64,000 nt of DNA. Origin: Marinobacterium sediminicola. Its GTDB lineage: Bacteria > Pseudomonadota > Gammaproteobacteria > Pseudomonadales > Balneatricaceae. The stretch spans positions 372,001 through 436,000 of the forward strand of contig NZ_CP092123.1 of the NCBI RefSeq assembly GCF_022343685.1, read 5' to 3'. Below are positions 17,315 to 28,198 of this stretch, piece by piece. The first letter of the stretch is position 1. Each line of letters opens with the position of its first letter. The notes under the pieces are model-generated. The model ran no database searches, was not told where the DNA came from, and worked only from the letters and a program-made list of their open reading frames with translations. The position numbers were made by a program, and so were the translations under genes.

Positions 17315-17360
17315 AGGTTGGCATCTAGGCGTAACCTCAAGAGTCAGTTGGAGAGACCTG

Positions 17361-17948
17361 ATGTCGAAAGAGCAGCAAAACACACAGGAAACCGTTGAGC
17401 CGATTCAGGACGCGGTCGAAAACCTGGCCGAGACAGAGGCTTGTGAACCAAGTGCTGCCGAAGAGTCAGCGGCTGATTTGCTGCAGAAGCTCGAGGAATC
17501 CCGTGCCGAAGTCGACGCCCTGAAGAAGGAGTTGGCCGAGCTGCAGCCACGCGCTCAGGCCGAAATCCAGAACATTCGTCGTCGTGCCGAGCAGGATGTG
17601 GAAAAGGCGCACAAGTTTGGTCTGGAAAAGTTCGCCAATGAGCTGTTGCCGGTGGTGGACAGCCTGGAGCGTGCCATCGAAGCCAGTCAGGGGGACGATG
17701 AGGCGATGAAGGCGATCCGTGAAGGGGTCGAAATGACGCTGAGCATGTTCCTGGGCAGCATGGAAAAATTCAATGTTGAACAGCTGAACCCGGAAGGGCA
17801 GCCGTTCAACCCGGAACACCATCAGGCGATGTCGATGGTGCCGGCAGAGGGAGTGGAGCCAAACACGGTGGTGACCGTGATCCAGAAAGGCTACCTGCTC
17901 AATGGTCGCCTGATGCGCCCGGCCATGGTAATGGTCGCAAAAGGCTGA
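17361..17948 (+). CDS. grpE: Nucleotide exchange factor GrpE
   Basis: 195 residues. Acidic unstructured N-terminus, long coiled coil (about residues 45-95), then the conserved beta domain with [12 protein letters not shown] and [21 protein letters not shown]. Stimulates ADP release from DnaK. First gene of the chaperone cluster behind a sigma-32-type promoter. Confidence 0.97.
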   Translation: MSKEQQNTQETVEPIQDAVENLAETEACEPSAAEESAADLLQKLEESRAEVDALKKELAELQPRAQAEIQNIRRRAEQDVEKAHKFGLEKFANELLPVVDSLERAIEASQGDDEAMKAIREGVEMTLSMFLGSMEKFNVEQLNPEGQPFNPEHHQAMSMVPAEGVEPNTVVTVIQKGYLLNGRLMRPAMVMVAKG

Positions 17949-18053
17949 CGCGGGGCGTTGAAATTTCTCAACGCGCACCCATATACAGAAGCAACCAGAT
18001 TTTAGACAGATTATCAGCCCGCTTGGCGGGCAACAGAAATATCGGAGCAGAAC

Positions 18054-19970
18054 ATGGGCAAAATTATCGGTATTGACCTGGGCACCACCAACTCCTGTGT
18101 GGCAATTCTGGATGGCGACAAGACCAAGGTGATCGAGAACGCCGAAGGCGATCGCACCACCCCGTCCATCATCGCGTACACCAATGATGGTGAAACCCTT
18201 GTCGGTCAGCCGGCCAAGCGTCAGGCGGTGACCAACCCGGACAACACCCTGTTTGCGATCAAGCGTCTGATCGGTCGCCGTTTTGAAGATCAGGTGGTAC
18301 AGAAAGACATCAAGATGGTGCCGTACAAGATCATCGCGGCCGACAACGGCGATGCCTGGGTTGACGTCAAGGGTCAGAAAATGGCGCCGCCGCAGATTTC
18401 TGCCGAGATCCTGAAGAAGATGAAGAAGACCGCCGAGGACTACCTGGGCGAGAAAGTGACTGAAGCGGTTATTACCGTACCGGCCTACTTCAACGACTCT
18501 CAGCGTCAGGCGACCAAGGACGCAGGTAAAATTGCCGGTCTGGAAGTGAAGCGCATCATCAATGAGCCGACGGCTGCTGCGCTGGCTTACGGTATGGACA
18601 AGTCCAAGGGCGACAAGACTGTAGCCGTATACGACCTGGGTGGTGGTACCTTCGATATCTCCATCATCGAGATCGCCGACGTTGACGGTGAGCACCAGTT
18701 CGAAGTGCTGGCCACCAATGGTGACACCTTCCTGGGCGGCGAAGACTTCGACCTGGCGGTGATCAACTACCTGGCCGACGAATTCAAGAAAGAGAGCGGT
18801 ATCGATCTGCACAACGATCCGCTGGCACTGCAGCGTCTGAAGGAAGCGGCCGAGAAGGCCAAGGTTGAACTGTCGTCCGCGCAGGCGACCGACGTCAACC
18901 TGCCCTACATCACCGCTGATGCGAGCGGCCCGAAGCACCTGAACGTGAAGCTGTCCCGTGCCAAGCTGGAATCGCTGGTTGAAGAGCTGGTGGTGCGCTC
19001 CATTGAGCCGTGCCGCATTGCGGTTCAGGACTCCGGTGTATCCGTATCCGAGATCGACGAGGTGATCCTGGTCGGTGGCCAGACTCGCATGCCGCTGGTA
19101 CAGCAGAAAGTGGCCGAGTTCTTTGGCAAGGAACCGCGCAAGGACGTGAACCCGGACGAGGCAGTTGCCATCGGCGCAGCCATCCAGGGTGCGGTTCTGT
19201 CCGGTGATGTGAAAGACGTACTGCTGCTGGACGTAACCCCGCTGACACTGGGTATCGAAACCATGGGCGGCGTGGCGACTCCGCTGATCGAGAAGAACAC
19301 CACCATCCCGACCAAGAAGTCGCAGGTGTTCTCAACCGCGGACGACAACCAGACTGCCGTGACCATTCACGTCGTTCAGGGTGAGCGTAAGCAGGCGGCA
19401 CAGAACAAGTCCCTGGGGCGCTTTGACCTGGCCGACATTCCGCCGGCACCGCGTGGCATGCCGCAGATCGAAGTGACCTTCGATATCGATGCCAACGGTA
19501 TCCTGAACGTGTCTGCGAAGGACAAGGCCACTGGCAAGGAACAGTCTATCGTGATCAAGGCTTCTTCTGGCCTGAGCGATGATGAAGTCGAGCAGATGGT
19601 ACGCGATGCCGAAGCGCACGCTGAAGAAGACAAGAAGTTCGAGGAGCTGACCGGCGCCCGCAACCAGGGTGATGCCATGATCCACACGGCGAACAAAACG
19701 CTGAAGGATGCTGGTGACAAGGCGACAGCGGAAGAGAAAGAAAAGATCGAAGCTGCAATCAAGGAGCTGGAAGAAGCACTGAAGGGCACAGACAAGGCTG
19801 CGATTGAAAGCAAGACCGAAGCCCTGACTGAAGCGCTGTCAGTTGTGGCTCAGAAGATGTACGCCGAAGCGGCTCAGGCTGAACAGGCTGGCGGTGCCGA
19901 AGGTGCCAAGGATGCGGCAGACGACGTTGTCGATGCCGAATTCGAAGAAGTTAAGGACGATAAGAAGTAA
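18054..19970 (+). CDS. dnaK: Chaperone protein DnaK (Hsp70)
   Basis: 638 residues, full length. ATPase domain begins [16 protein letters not shown] with the phosphate loops ([23 protein letters not shown]); the linker [18 protein letters not shown] leads to the substrate-binding domain and the helical lid, ending in the acidic tail with [11 protein letters not shown]. Works with GrpE and DnaJ encoded on either side. The spacing from grpE is 105 bp and contains only a small GC hairpin. Confidence 0.98.
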   Translation: MGKIIGIDLGTTNSCVAILDGDKTKVIENAEGDRTTPSIIAYTNDGETLVGQPAKRQAVTNPDNTLFAIKRLIGRRFEDQVVQKDIKMVPYKIIAADNGDAWVDVKGQKMAPPQISAEILKKMKKTAEDYLGEKVTEAVITVPAYFNDSQRQATKDAGKIAGLEVKRIINEPTAAALAYGMDKSKGDKTVAVYDLGGGTFDISIIEIADVDGEHQFEVLATNGDTFLGGEDFDLAVINYLADEFKKESGIDLHNDPLALQRLKEAAEKAKVELSSAQATDVNLPYITADASGPKHLNVKLSRAKLESLVEELVVRSIEPCRIAVQDSGVSVSEIDEVILVGGQTRMPLVQQKVAEFFGKEPRKDVNPDEAVAIGAAIQGAVLSGDVKDVLLLDVTPLTLGIETMGGVATPLIEKNTTIPTKKSQVFSTADDNQTAVTIHVVQGERKQAAQNKSLGRFDLADIPPAPRGMPQIEVTFDIDANGILNVSAKDKATGKEQSIVIKASSGLSDDEVEQMVRDAEAHAEEDKKFEELTGARNQGDAMIHTANKTLKDAGDKATAEEKEKIEAAIKELEEALKGTDKAAIESKTEALTEALSVVAQKMYAEAAQAEQAGGAEGAKDAADDVVDAEFEEVKDDKK

Positions 19971-20000
19971 GCGCTCGCGCTTGTCGATCGTTGCAGTGTG

Positions 20001-20026
20001 ACAGCGCGGGCCCAGGCCCGCGTTGT
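20001..20026 (+). terminator. Hairpin between dnaK and dnaJ
   Basis: An 11-bp GC-rich stem (ACAGCGCGGGC paired with GCCCGCGTTGT, one G-U pair) with a tiny loop, not followed by a T tract. It could reduce read-through into dnaJ or protect the dnaK mRNA end; dnaJ has no separate promoter that I can see. Confidence 0.5.
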
Positions 20027-20073
20027 CATGTCCGGCTCTTGCGGGCCAAACCTTAACCAGTCAGATTCGGATC

Positions 20074-22081
<2,008 letters not shown>

Positions 22082-22106
22082 ATTCAACCTTGTTGTTGTT
22101 CCCTCT

Positions 22107-22131
22107 GCCCGCTCACGTAGCGGGCTTTTTT
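22107..22131 (+). terminator. Rho-independent terminator after dapB
   Basis: GCCCGCT-CACGT-AGCGGGC followed by six T. Confidence 0.92.
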
Positions 22132-22252
22132 ATGCGCGAACGCAATCTTTTTGTCACTGTTGATTGTCATCCTGCGGATAGCGCTTGCTGCAACTGCACA
22201 GTCAGCGCTAATGTATGACGAAGTTTGCCTGAACCGGATTGCTGGAGGCAGG

Positions 22253-22564
22253 ATGTACAAGCTCTGTTTCTTCGTGCCCGAAGCGGATGCTGAGCCCGTC
22301 AAGGCGGCGCTTTTTGCAGCCGGTGCCGGCAAGATTGGCGACTACGATCAGTGCTGCTGGCAGACATCGGGTACGGGGCAGTTTCGCCCGCTTGCCGGTG
22401 CCGATCCGCATCTGGGGCAACTCGGCCAGCTGGAGAAGGTCGTCGAGTTCAAGGTCGAAATGGTCTGCAGCGATGAGCTGATTCATGCGGCCGTGGCAGC
22501 CTTGAAACAGGCCCATCCTTATGAAGAAGTGGCCTATGAAGTCTACAAGCTGACCGATATCTGA
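22253..22564 (+). CDS. YqfO/NIF3-like small domain protein
   Basis: 103 residues resembling the YqfO-type insert domain of NIF3 proteins (CutA1/PII-like fold): MYKLCFFVPEADAEPVKAAL at the start, GQFRPLAGADPHLG in the middle, and HPYEEVAYEVYKL at the end. Function unknown. A GGAGG site precedes the ATG at 22253. It lies 25 bp before the V-type ATPase operon and could be its first transcribed gene, though it is also common alone. Confidence 0.85.
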   Translation: MYKLCFFVPEADAEPVKAALFAAGAGKIGDYDQCCWQTSGTGQFRPLAGADPHLGQLGQLEKVVEFKVEMVCSDELIHAAVAALKQAHPYEEVAYEVYKLTDI

Positions 22565-22589
22565 ATCGGGCACGGAAAGGGAGGTCGGA

Positions 22590-23951
22590 GTGACACAGCT
22601 GTTGGTGCGCTACTCGCGGATACTGGAAATTGTCGGCGATATTGTCAAAGTTCATGTGCCTGAGCCCGAAGAGGGTGAAGTATCAGCCATAGGCTATGGT
22701 GACCTCGCCCTGATCGAAAACATACTCGATCCCGATCAGCCGCCTTTCATGGCGCAGGTGATTCAGCTGGAGAGAGGCAGCGTTTCCCTGCAGGTGTTCT
22801 CTGGCACCAAAGGGTTGTCGACCAAGGCCGGTATCCGCTTTTTGGGGCACCCGATGCAGGTGACATTCTCCCCCAACATACTCGGACGCGCATTCTCCGG
22901 TTCAGGTCGTGCCATCGATGGGGGGCCGAGTCTCAGTGAAGAAGCACGCATCGAGATCGACGGACCTACGGTGAACCCGGCTCGGCGTATCCTCGCATCA
23001 AGAATGATCCGCACCGACGTGCCGATGATTGATGTGTTCAACTGTTTGGTCGAGAGTCAGAAAATCCCCATATTCTCAGTGGCTGGCGAGCCCTATAACC
23101 GCCTGCTGGCACAGATCGGTGCGAATGCCGATGCCGATGTGGTGGTGTTTGGCGGCATCGGTTTGATCTTTGACGATTACCATTTCTTCCGTCGCGCTTT
23201 CGAGGAAGCAGGCGTCAGCGCCCGTACCGTGATGTTCGTCCATCTGGGGTCTGACCCTACCGTCGAAGGGCTGCTGGTACCGGACATGGCATTGGCGGTT
23301 GCGGAGCGTTTCGCGGTTGAGGAAGGCAAGCGGGTACTGGTACTGCTGACCGACATGACCGCCTACGCCGATGCCCTTAAGGAAGTGGGCATTTCCATGG
23401 AACATGTGCCTTCCAATCGTGGCTATATCGGCGATCTGTACTCTCAGCTGGCGCGTCGCTATGAGAAGGCCTGTGACTACAAGGGCGCCGGCTCGGTCAC
23501 CATCCTGTCGGTAACGACCATGCCGGGTGATGACGTCACACACCCGGTACCCGATAACACCGGTTACATCACCGAGGGGCAGTTTTATCTACACAACGGA
23601 GTGCTTGATCCCTTCGGCTCCCTGTCGCGTCTCAAACAGCATGTGATCGGCAAGGTGACACGCGAGGACCACGGCCAGATCATGAATACCATGGTGCGCT
23701 TCTATGCTGAGGCCCGGGATGCGCAGCAGAAGCAGGCCATGTCGTTTGATTTGACCGAGTATGACCTTCGGCTGCTCAGGTTCGGTGACCTGTTCCGTAG
23801 CCGTTTCATGGATATCAGTGTTTCCATTCCGCTGGAGGAAGCGCTTGATCTCTGCTGGCAGACCCTGGCGGAATGCTTCCAGCCGCAGGAGTTGCTGATG
23901 AAACAGCAGCTTGTGGATAAGTATTTTCCCAAGGTACAGGCTGCAGGGTAA
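22590..23951 (+). CDS. atpB: V-type ATP synthase subunit B
   Basis: 453 residues, GTG start. Non-catalytic nucleotide-binding subunit of the V1 head. The N-terminal beta barrel is followed by the central domain, which has no canonical Walker A Lys (PIFSVAGEPYNRLLAQIG), as expected for B subunits. Other B-type motifs: LLTDMTAYADALKEVG, NRGYIGDLYSQLARRYEKA and SVTTMPGDDVTHPVPDNTGYITEGQ. First of seven tightly packed genes B-D-I-K-E-DUF2764-A. The usual order in Chlamydia and spirochaetes starts with E; here B leads. Confidence 0.95.
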   Translation: MTQLLVRYSRILEIVGDIVKVHVPEPEEGEVSAIGYGDLALIENILDPDQPPFMAQVIQLERGSVSLQVFSGTKGLSTKAGIRFLGHPMQVTFSPNILGRAFSGSGRAIDGGPSLSEEARIEIDGPTVNPARRILASRMIRTDVPMIDVFNCLVESQKIPIFSVAGEPYNRLLAQIGANADADVVVFGGIGLIFDDYHFFRRAFEEAGVSARTVMFVHLGSDPTVEGLLVPDMALAVAERFAVEEGKRVLVLLTDMTAYADALKEVGISMEHVPSNRGYIGDLYSQLARRYEKACDYKGAGSVTILSVTTMPGDDVTHPVPDNTGYITEGQFYLHNGVLDPFGSLSRLKQHVIGKVTREDHGQIMNTMVRFYAEARDAQQKQAMSFDLTEYDLRLLRFGDLFRSRFMDISVSIPLEEALDLCWQTLAECFQPQELLMKQQLVDKYFPKVQAAG

Positions 23952-23957
23952 CGTCCG

Positions 23958-24563
23958 ATGGGCAAGCTGGCGCTGAACAAGAGCACACTCAACCATGAAA
24001 ACCAGCGTCTGAAGTCGTTTCGTCAATTTGTGCCGGCACTGGACCTGAAGCGTAAGCAGATCCTGGCGGCTCGACTGAAATCGCGGCGCGCGCTGGCCGA
24101 CTTTGAAATGCACATGCAGCAGGTGAATGAAGCGGTTGCCGTGCAGTTGCCCATGCTGGCAGGTACTTCTCTGGATCTGGGCTCTCTGGTGCAACTGAGG
24201 CGTGTGCACCAGCGCACCGATAACCTGGTCGGGATTGAGTTGCCGGTGGTCGAGCGGGTTGAAATCGACAGTCGTCAGTACTCCCGTCTGGCCTTGCCCC
24301 AATGGGTCGATATCCTGGCAGACCGTTTGCGACAGATGCTGGAGCTGAAGGTTCGCCATGAGGTCGAGCTGTTGCGGCTTGAGCGTCTCGAATCAGCGCT
24401 GCAAAAGACGACGCAGCGCCTGAACCTGTTTGATAAGGTACTGATTCCCCGAACCGAGGCCAATATTCGACGCATCCGCATTGCGCTGTCCGATGCCGAG
24501 CGTGCCGGCGTGGTGCGGGCGAAGATTGCCAAAAACAAACGGGCCAGGATGGCGATGTCATGA
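23958..24563 (+). CDS. atpD: V-type ATP synthase subunit D (central rotor shaft)
   Basis: 201 residues, mostly two long antiparallel helices (about residues 15-70 and 115-190), the rotor shaft that turns inside A3B3. Typical motifs: LALNKSTLNHENQRLKSFR at the N-terminus and LFDKVLIPRTEANIRRIRIALSDAERAGVVRAKIAK near the C-terminus. It begins 6 bp after subunit B and overlaps subunit I by 4 bp (ATGA). Confidence 0.95.
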   Translation: MGKLALNKSTLNHENQRLKSFRQFVPALDLKRKQILAARLKSRRALADFEMHMQQVNEAVAVQLPMLAGTSLDLGSLVQLRRVHQRTDNLVGIELPVVERVEIDSRQYSRLALPQWVDILADRLRQMLELKVRHEVELLRLERLESALQKTTQRLNLFDKVLIPRTEANIRRIRIALSDAERAGVVRAKIAKNKRARMAMS

Positions 24564-26353
24564 GTATTCAGACGCTGAGTAAGGCGACCCTGGTCGGACT
24601 GACGACTGATAAGGCGGTGGTGCTGGATCGTCTGCAGTCACTGGGCTTGCTGCATGTGATTCCACTGAGTGCGGCGCGCCCTGATCTGCTGCTTGAGTTG
24701 CCCGAGGACGTTCACCCGGATCAGCTGCAGCAAGCGATCCGCTATCTGCTCAGTTGTCCACAAAAGCGCAAGCAGGTAACGGTCGAACGGCACTTTGATC
24801 TGACCAAAGTGGTGATGGCTGCACTGGAAAATCGCAAGCGTCGATTGGATCTGCAGGAGCAGCTGGATTTTTTGCGCAAGCGCATTCGTGATCTCGAACC
24901 CTGGGGGAGCTTTGAACTTCCCGGTGAATCCGGGCTATTGGGTTATCGGCTCTGGTTCTATCTGGTGCCCAACTACCGCATGTCCGAAGTCGTCAAAACC
25001 GACCTGCCCTGGTCGGTCGTTCATCGTGATAACCGTTACTCCTATGTTGCTGTGGTTTCCGAGACGGAGCCGCGCGCCAACCAGATGCCTGTACCCCGGA
25101 CCCACACCGGTTCGGTTCCGCTGAGCCAGCTGCGCCGCCGACAGGAAGACCTGGAAATTGAACTGGAAGCCCTGGATGCGGAGCGTGAAGCCCTCACGCG
25201 CTGGCTTTACCTGCTGCAGCGATCGCTGGCGGGGAGTCAGGATCGGGCCGAATGCGCGCAGGTCGGTCGGCAGACGCTGGATGCCGGTGAAATTTTCGCC
25301 ATCCAGGGCTGGTTTGCGGCCGATCAGCGGCTGCAGCTGGAGGTCTTTGCACAGGACGAGGGGCTGGCGTTGGTGATTGAGCCTGTTGCCGAAGGTGAAA
25401 CGCCTCCGACACTGCTGGCCAACCCTGAAAGCATGGCCGGCGGTGAAGAGATTGTGCGGTTCTACCAGATGCCCGGCTACCGAGCCTGGGACCCGTCTCG
25501 GGTGGTGTTTTTCTCCTTTGCGGCTTTTTTCGCCCTGATTCTGTCTGATGCCGGTTACGCCCTGCTGCTGGGGGCTGTTCTGATGTTTTACTGGACCCGT
25601 ATGGGAGAAAGCGCAACCGGTCGCCGGCTGCGTGCTCTGGGGACCACGCTGACACTGTTTTCGGCCGGCTGGGGGGTACTGGTTGGCAGCTATTTTGGTG
25701 CCGAACCTCCAGCGCCGCTTGCGGCGCTGAAAATACTCGATATGAATGACTTCGACAGCATGATGCAGGTTTCAGTGATCATGGGCGCAGGCCACCTGGT
25801 GCTGGCCAACCTGATCAGTGCCTGGCGTCACCGGGCGAACCTGCAGATGCTGGCACCATTGGGTTGGGTGCTGTTGATTGTGGCCGGGGTCAGCGGCTGG
25901 CTGCGTCAGCAGCTGGATGTCGAATGGGGCATGATGGTTGTTGGAATGGTGTTGATCCTGTTCTGTTCCAGTGATCGTCCCTGGTTCGGTGCTCGCAACT
26001 GGCTATGGCGACTGGTGGATGGTCTGTTGGCCCTGACCGGCCTGTCCAAGATGTTTGGCGATGTGCTCAGCTACCTGCGCCTTTTTGCGCTGGGATTAGC
26101 CAGTGCTTCTTTGGCGATTACCTTCAATCAGCTGGCCAGTGATGTGGCTGCCGCCGTACCGGGGATGGGGCTTTTCCTTGAAGTGCTGATCCTGCTGCTG
26201 GGCCATCTGCTCAATTTTGTACTTGCGGTGGTCAGTGGCGTGATCCACGGCCTGCGCCTGAACCTGATCGAATTTTACAACTGGAGCCTGGCCGATGAAG
26301 GCTACGCTTTTCAACCTTTCACCAAGCGGGAGGTGAACCCTTGGATAACCTGA
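24560..26353 (+). CDS. atpI: V-type ATP synthase subunit I (a-like stator)
   Basis: 597 residues. The cytoplasmic N-terminal half with coiled coils (about residues 1-300) joins the stator; the C-terminal half holds some seven to eight membrane helices and carries ions past the K ring. Landmarks: RAWDPSRVVFFSFAAFFALILSDAGYALL, LSKMFGDVLSYLRLFALGLASASLA, and the conserved Arg region before NLIEFYNW. Overlaps subunit D (4 bp) and the K gene (13 bp). Confidence 0.95.
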   Translation: MSIQTLSKATLVGLTTDKAVVLDRLQSLGLLHVIPLSAARPDLLLELPEDVHPDQLQQAIRYLLSCPQKRKQVTVERHFDLTKVVMAALENRKRRLDLQEQLDFLRKRIRDLEPWGSFELPGESGLLGYRLWFYLVPNYRMSEVVKTDLPWSVVHRDNRYSYVAVVSETEPRANQMPVPRTHTGSVPLSQLRRRQEDLEIELEALDAEREALTRWLYLLQRSLAGSQDRAECAQVGRQTLDAGEIFAIQGWFAADQRLQLEVFAQDEGLALVIEPVAEGETPPTLLANPESMAGGEEIVRFYQMPGYRAWDPSRVVFFSFAAFFALILSDAGYALLLGAVLMFYWTRMGESATGRRLRALGTTLTLFSAGWGVLVGSYFGAEPPAPLAALKILDMNDFDSMMQVSVIMGAGHLVLANLISAWRHRANLQMLAPLGWVLLIVAGVSGWLRQQLDVEWGMMVVGMVLILFCSSDRPWFGARNWLWRLVDGLLALTGLSKMFGDVLSYLRLFALGLASASLAITFNQLASDVAAAVPGMGLFLEVLILLLGHLLNFVLAVVSGVIHGLRLNLIEFYNWSLADEGYAFQPFTKREVNPWIT

Positions 26354-26787
26354 TATTGGCCCTGGGATGGGCAGGACTCTATGGCCCTATGGCGCTGGGT
26401 GCAATCGGCAGTATCATCGGCTGCGCACTGGCGGGCCAGGCGGCCTGTGGTGCCCTGCTGGAAACCGAAACCGGTCATGGCCGCTATGTGGGTATAGCCG
26501 CTATGCCATCGTCGCAGACAATCTACGGCATCGTGGTGATGTTTTCCCTGAATCGCACGGTCACGCTGGATAATGCGCCGGGTCTGTTTGCGATCGGTAT
26601 TCTCGCCGGGCTGGCGCTGTTGTTCAGTGCCGTGCGTCAGGGGCAGTGCTGTGCCAGTGCCATCAATGTCTCCAAGATCAAGCCGGAAATCTTCGGTATG
26701 TCGATCGCACCGGCGGCCATCGTGGAAGGTTTTGCGGTCTTCGCTTTCATCTTCGCGCTGGTCATCAGTGCGGGCATTCCGGCATAA
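26341..26787 (+). CDS. atpK: V-type ATP synthase subunit K (membrane rotor ring)
   Basis: 148 residues with four membrane helices (duplicated hairpin), as in NtpK. The ion-binding Glu is E129 in AAIVEGFAVFAF. Side chains corresponding to the Na+ site of Enterococcus hirae NtpK are kept: S58 (for T64), Q59 (Q65), Y62 (Y68), Q100 (Q110), E129 (E139). Sodium transport is therefore plausible but inferred. The start is a TTG at 26341 overlapping subunit I; this gives the right length for the first helix and no other start fits. Confidence 0.93.
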   Translation: MDNLILALGWAGLYGPMALGAIGSIIGCALAGQAACGALLETETGHGRYVGIAAMPSSQTIYGIVVMFSLNRTVTLDNAPGLFAIGILAGLALLFSAVRQGQCCASAINVSKIKPEIFGMSIAPAAIVEGFAVFAFIFALVISAGIPA

Positions 26788-26798
26788 CGGAGGCGCGA

Positions 26799-27482
26799 AT
26801 GAACGATCAGGCCAAACAACATGCAGCCTCGGGCGTTGAGGCACTGATTGAACGCCTGCGTCAGCAAGGGGTCGAGCGTGGACAGCAAGAGGCGGCCGAG
26901 CTGATTGAAGAAGCCGAACGTCGTGCTGACTGGCTGCTGGAGCAGGCACGTCAGGAAGCGGAAAACCTGCGCCGTCGTGCTCAGGAAGATGCTGAGCGCC
27001 TGAAGCGAGCCGGGGAAGATGCGCTGAAAATGGCCGCTCGAGACATGAATCTGCAGCTGCGCGAGCAGCTCGGCCAGACCTTTGCCGACCGTGTACGGCT
27101 GCAGGTCAGTGAACAGCTCGACAGTGAAGTCTTTATCCGTGAAGTGATCCGCGAGGTGGTGATGCAGGCCTGTCAGGATGCCACTATCTGTGCCATGCCC
27201 AGGGTTGAAGTGTTGTTGCCGGCGGGCGTGGTGGGGCTCGAGGAGCTGCGGCGTAATCCACACGCCTACCGCGAGGGTAAGCTGAGCCAGTACGTGCAGG
27301 AGCAACTCAACGTCCAGCTCAGAGAAGGCGTGACGCTGGATGTACACGACGGACGTGGTATCCGCATCCGCTGCAACGGTGATGATGCCGAGATTGATCT
27401 CAGCGACCGGGCTCTGGCCGAGCTTTTACTGCGCCATCTCCAGCCGCGCTTCCGCGCAATTCTGGAGGGAGTGATCCGCTAG
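26799..27482 (+). CDS. atpE: V-type ATP synthase subunit E (peripheral stalk)
   Basis: 227 residues. The N-terminal long charged helix (about residues 5-100, rich in Gln, Glu, Ala and Arg) forms the outer stalk; the C-terminal globular part binds the top of the head. The start ATG at 26799 follows a GGAGGCGCGA site. No partner stalk gene (G/H type) is found next to it, as in Chlamydia-type operons. The open frame upstream of 26799 overlaps the K gene and is rejected. Confidence 0.9.
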   Translation: MNDQAKQHAASGVEALIERLRQQGVERGQQEAAELIEEAERRADWLLEQARQEAENLRRRAQEDAERLKRAGEDALKMAARDMNLQLREQLGQTFADRVRLQVSEQLDSEVFIREVIREVVMQACQDATICAMPRVEVLLPAGVVGLEELRRNPHAYREGKLSQYVQEQLNVQLREGVTLDVHDGRGIRIRCNGDDAEIDLSDRALAELLLRHLQPRFRAILEGVIR

Positions 27483-28198
27483 TGTCGGTCTACTATACCC
27501 TGATTCCGGCGTTGCCGGCGTTGCCGGTCCAGCTTGAACAGCTCAAGGAGTTGCCCATTTCGATACTGCAGCTTGAGCGGCGGCTGGGCATGTTGCCGGA
27601 AGAGGATCGAGACCTGCTGGTGCGCGCCTTGCGCCTGTTTCAGCGTGAGCGCAGTGGGGATGAGGCTTTCTCCGATCGGGATGAAGTGTTGCACTGGGAG
27701 CAGGAGCTTGCGTCGATTCCCTACAAGTCGCTGCGCGCGGTGCTGGCGGAGAACCTTGAATGGCGCAGTGTAATCGCGGCGCAGCGGTATCGCCTGGCAG
27801 GACAGCAGGAAGGCAGCAGCTTTGAGGGTTACGGCAAGCACGTCTGGATGATTCGTCGCGACTGGCAGCAGCCCGATTTCGGTTTGGGACGCCAGTATCC
27901 ATGGCTGGTCGAATCCCTGTCCCAGCTCAAGCAGGGGCAGGGTGTCGAGCTGGAGCAGCAGATTCTGGCGCGTCTGTGGCGCAAGCTGCGCATGCTGGAG
28001 CAGAGTCACCCCTTTTCTCTGATCGCTGTCGCCGCCTACCGGCTGCGGTGGTCCATTGCCGAGTATCGACTGCGCTGGCAGGCGAAGGCGGCACAACAAA
28101 ATTTTTCGCAACTGGTTGATCGTGCGCTGTCAGGCGCCACTCAGGATGACGGGATGGACCCGGTCCGGATCGACCCGGTAACAGAGGCCGACCGATGA
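27482..28198 (+). CDS. DUF2764 protein of V-type ATPase operons (probable subunit C equivalent)
   Basis: 238 residues, GTG start sharing one base with the previous stop. It matches the DUF2764 family that occupies the slot between E and A in V-type ATPase operons of Chlamydia, spirochaetes and Bacteroidetes. The N-terminus YYTLIPALPALPVQL is characteristic. It is mostly helical and soluble, which suits a C/d-like subunit linking the rotor shaft to the K ring; no C subunit is otherwise encoded here. The functional assignment is from context only. Confidence 0.82.
   Translation: MSVYYTLIPALPALPVQLEQLKELPISILQLERRLGMLPEEDRDLLVRALRLFQRERSGDEAFSDRDEVLHWEQELASIPYKSLRAVLAENLEWRSVIAAQRYRLAGQQEGSSFEGYGKHVWMIRRDWQQPDFGLGRQYPWLVESLSQLKQGQGVELEQQILARLWRKLRMLEQSHPFSLIAVAAYRLRWSIAEYRLRWQAKAAQQNFSQLVDRALSGATQDDGMDPVRIDPVTEADR

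Noticed and set aside
17466-18938. Long open frame on the minus strand opposite grpE-dnaK
   Set aside because: It is antisense to two certain chaperone genes, crosses the gap between them and matches no family; a codon-bias shadow.
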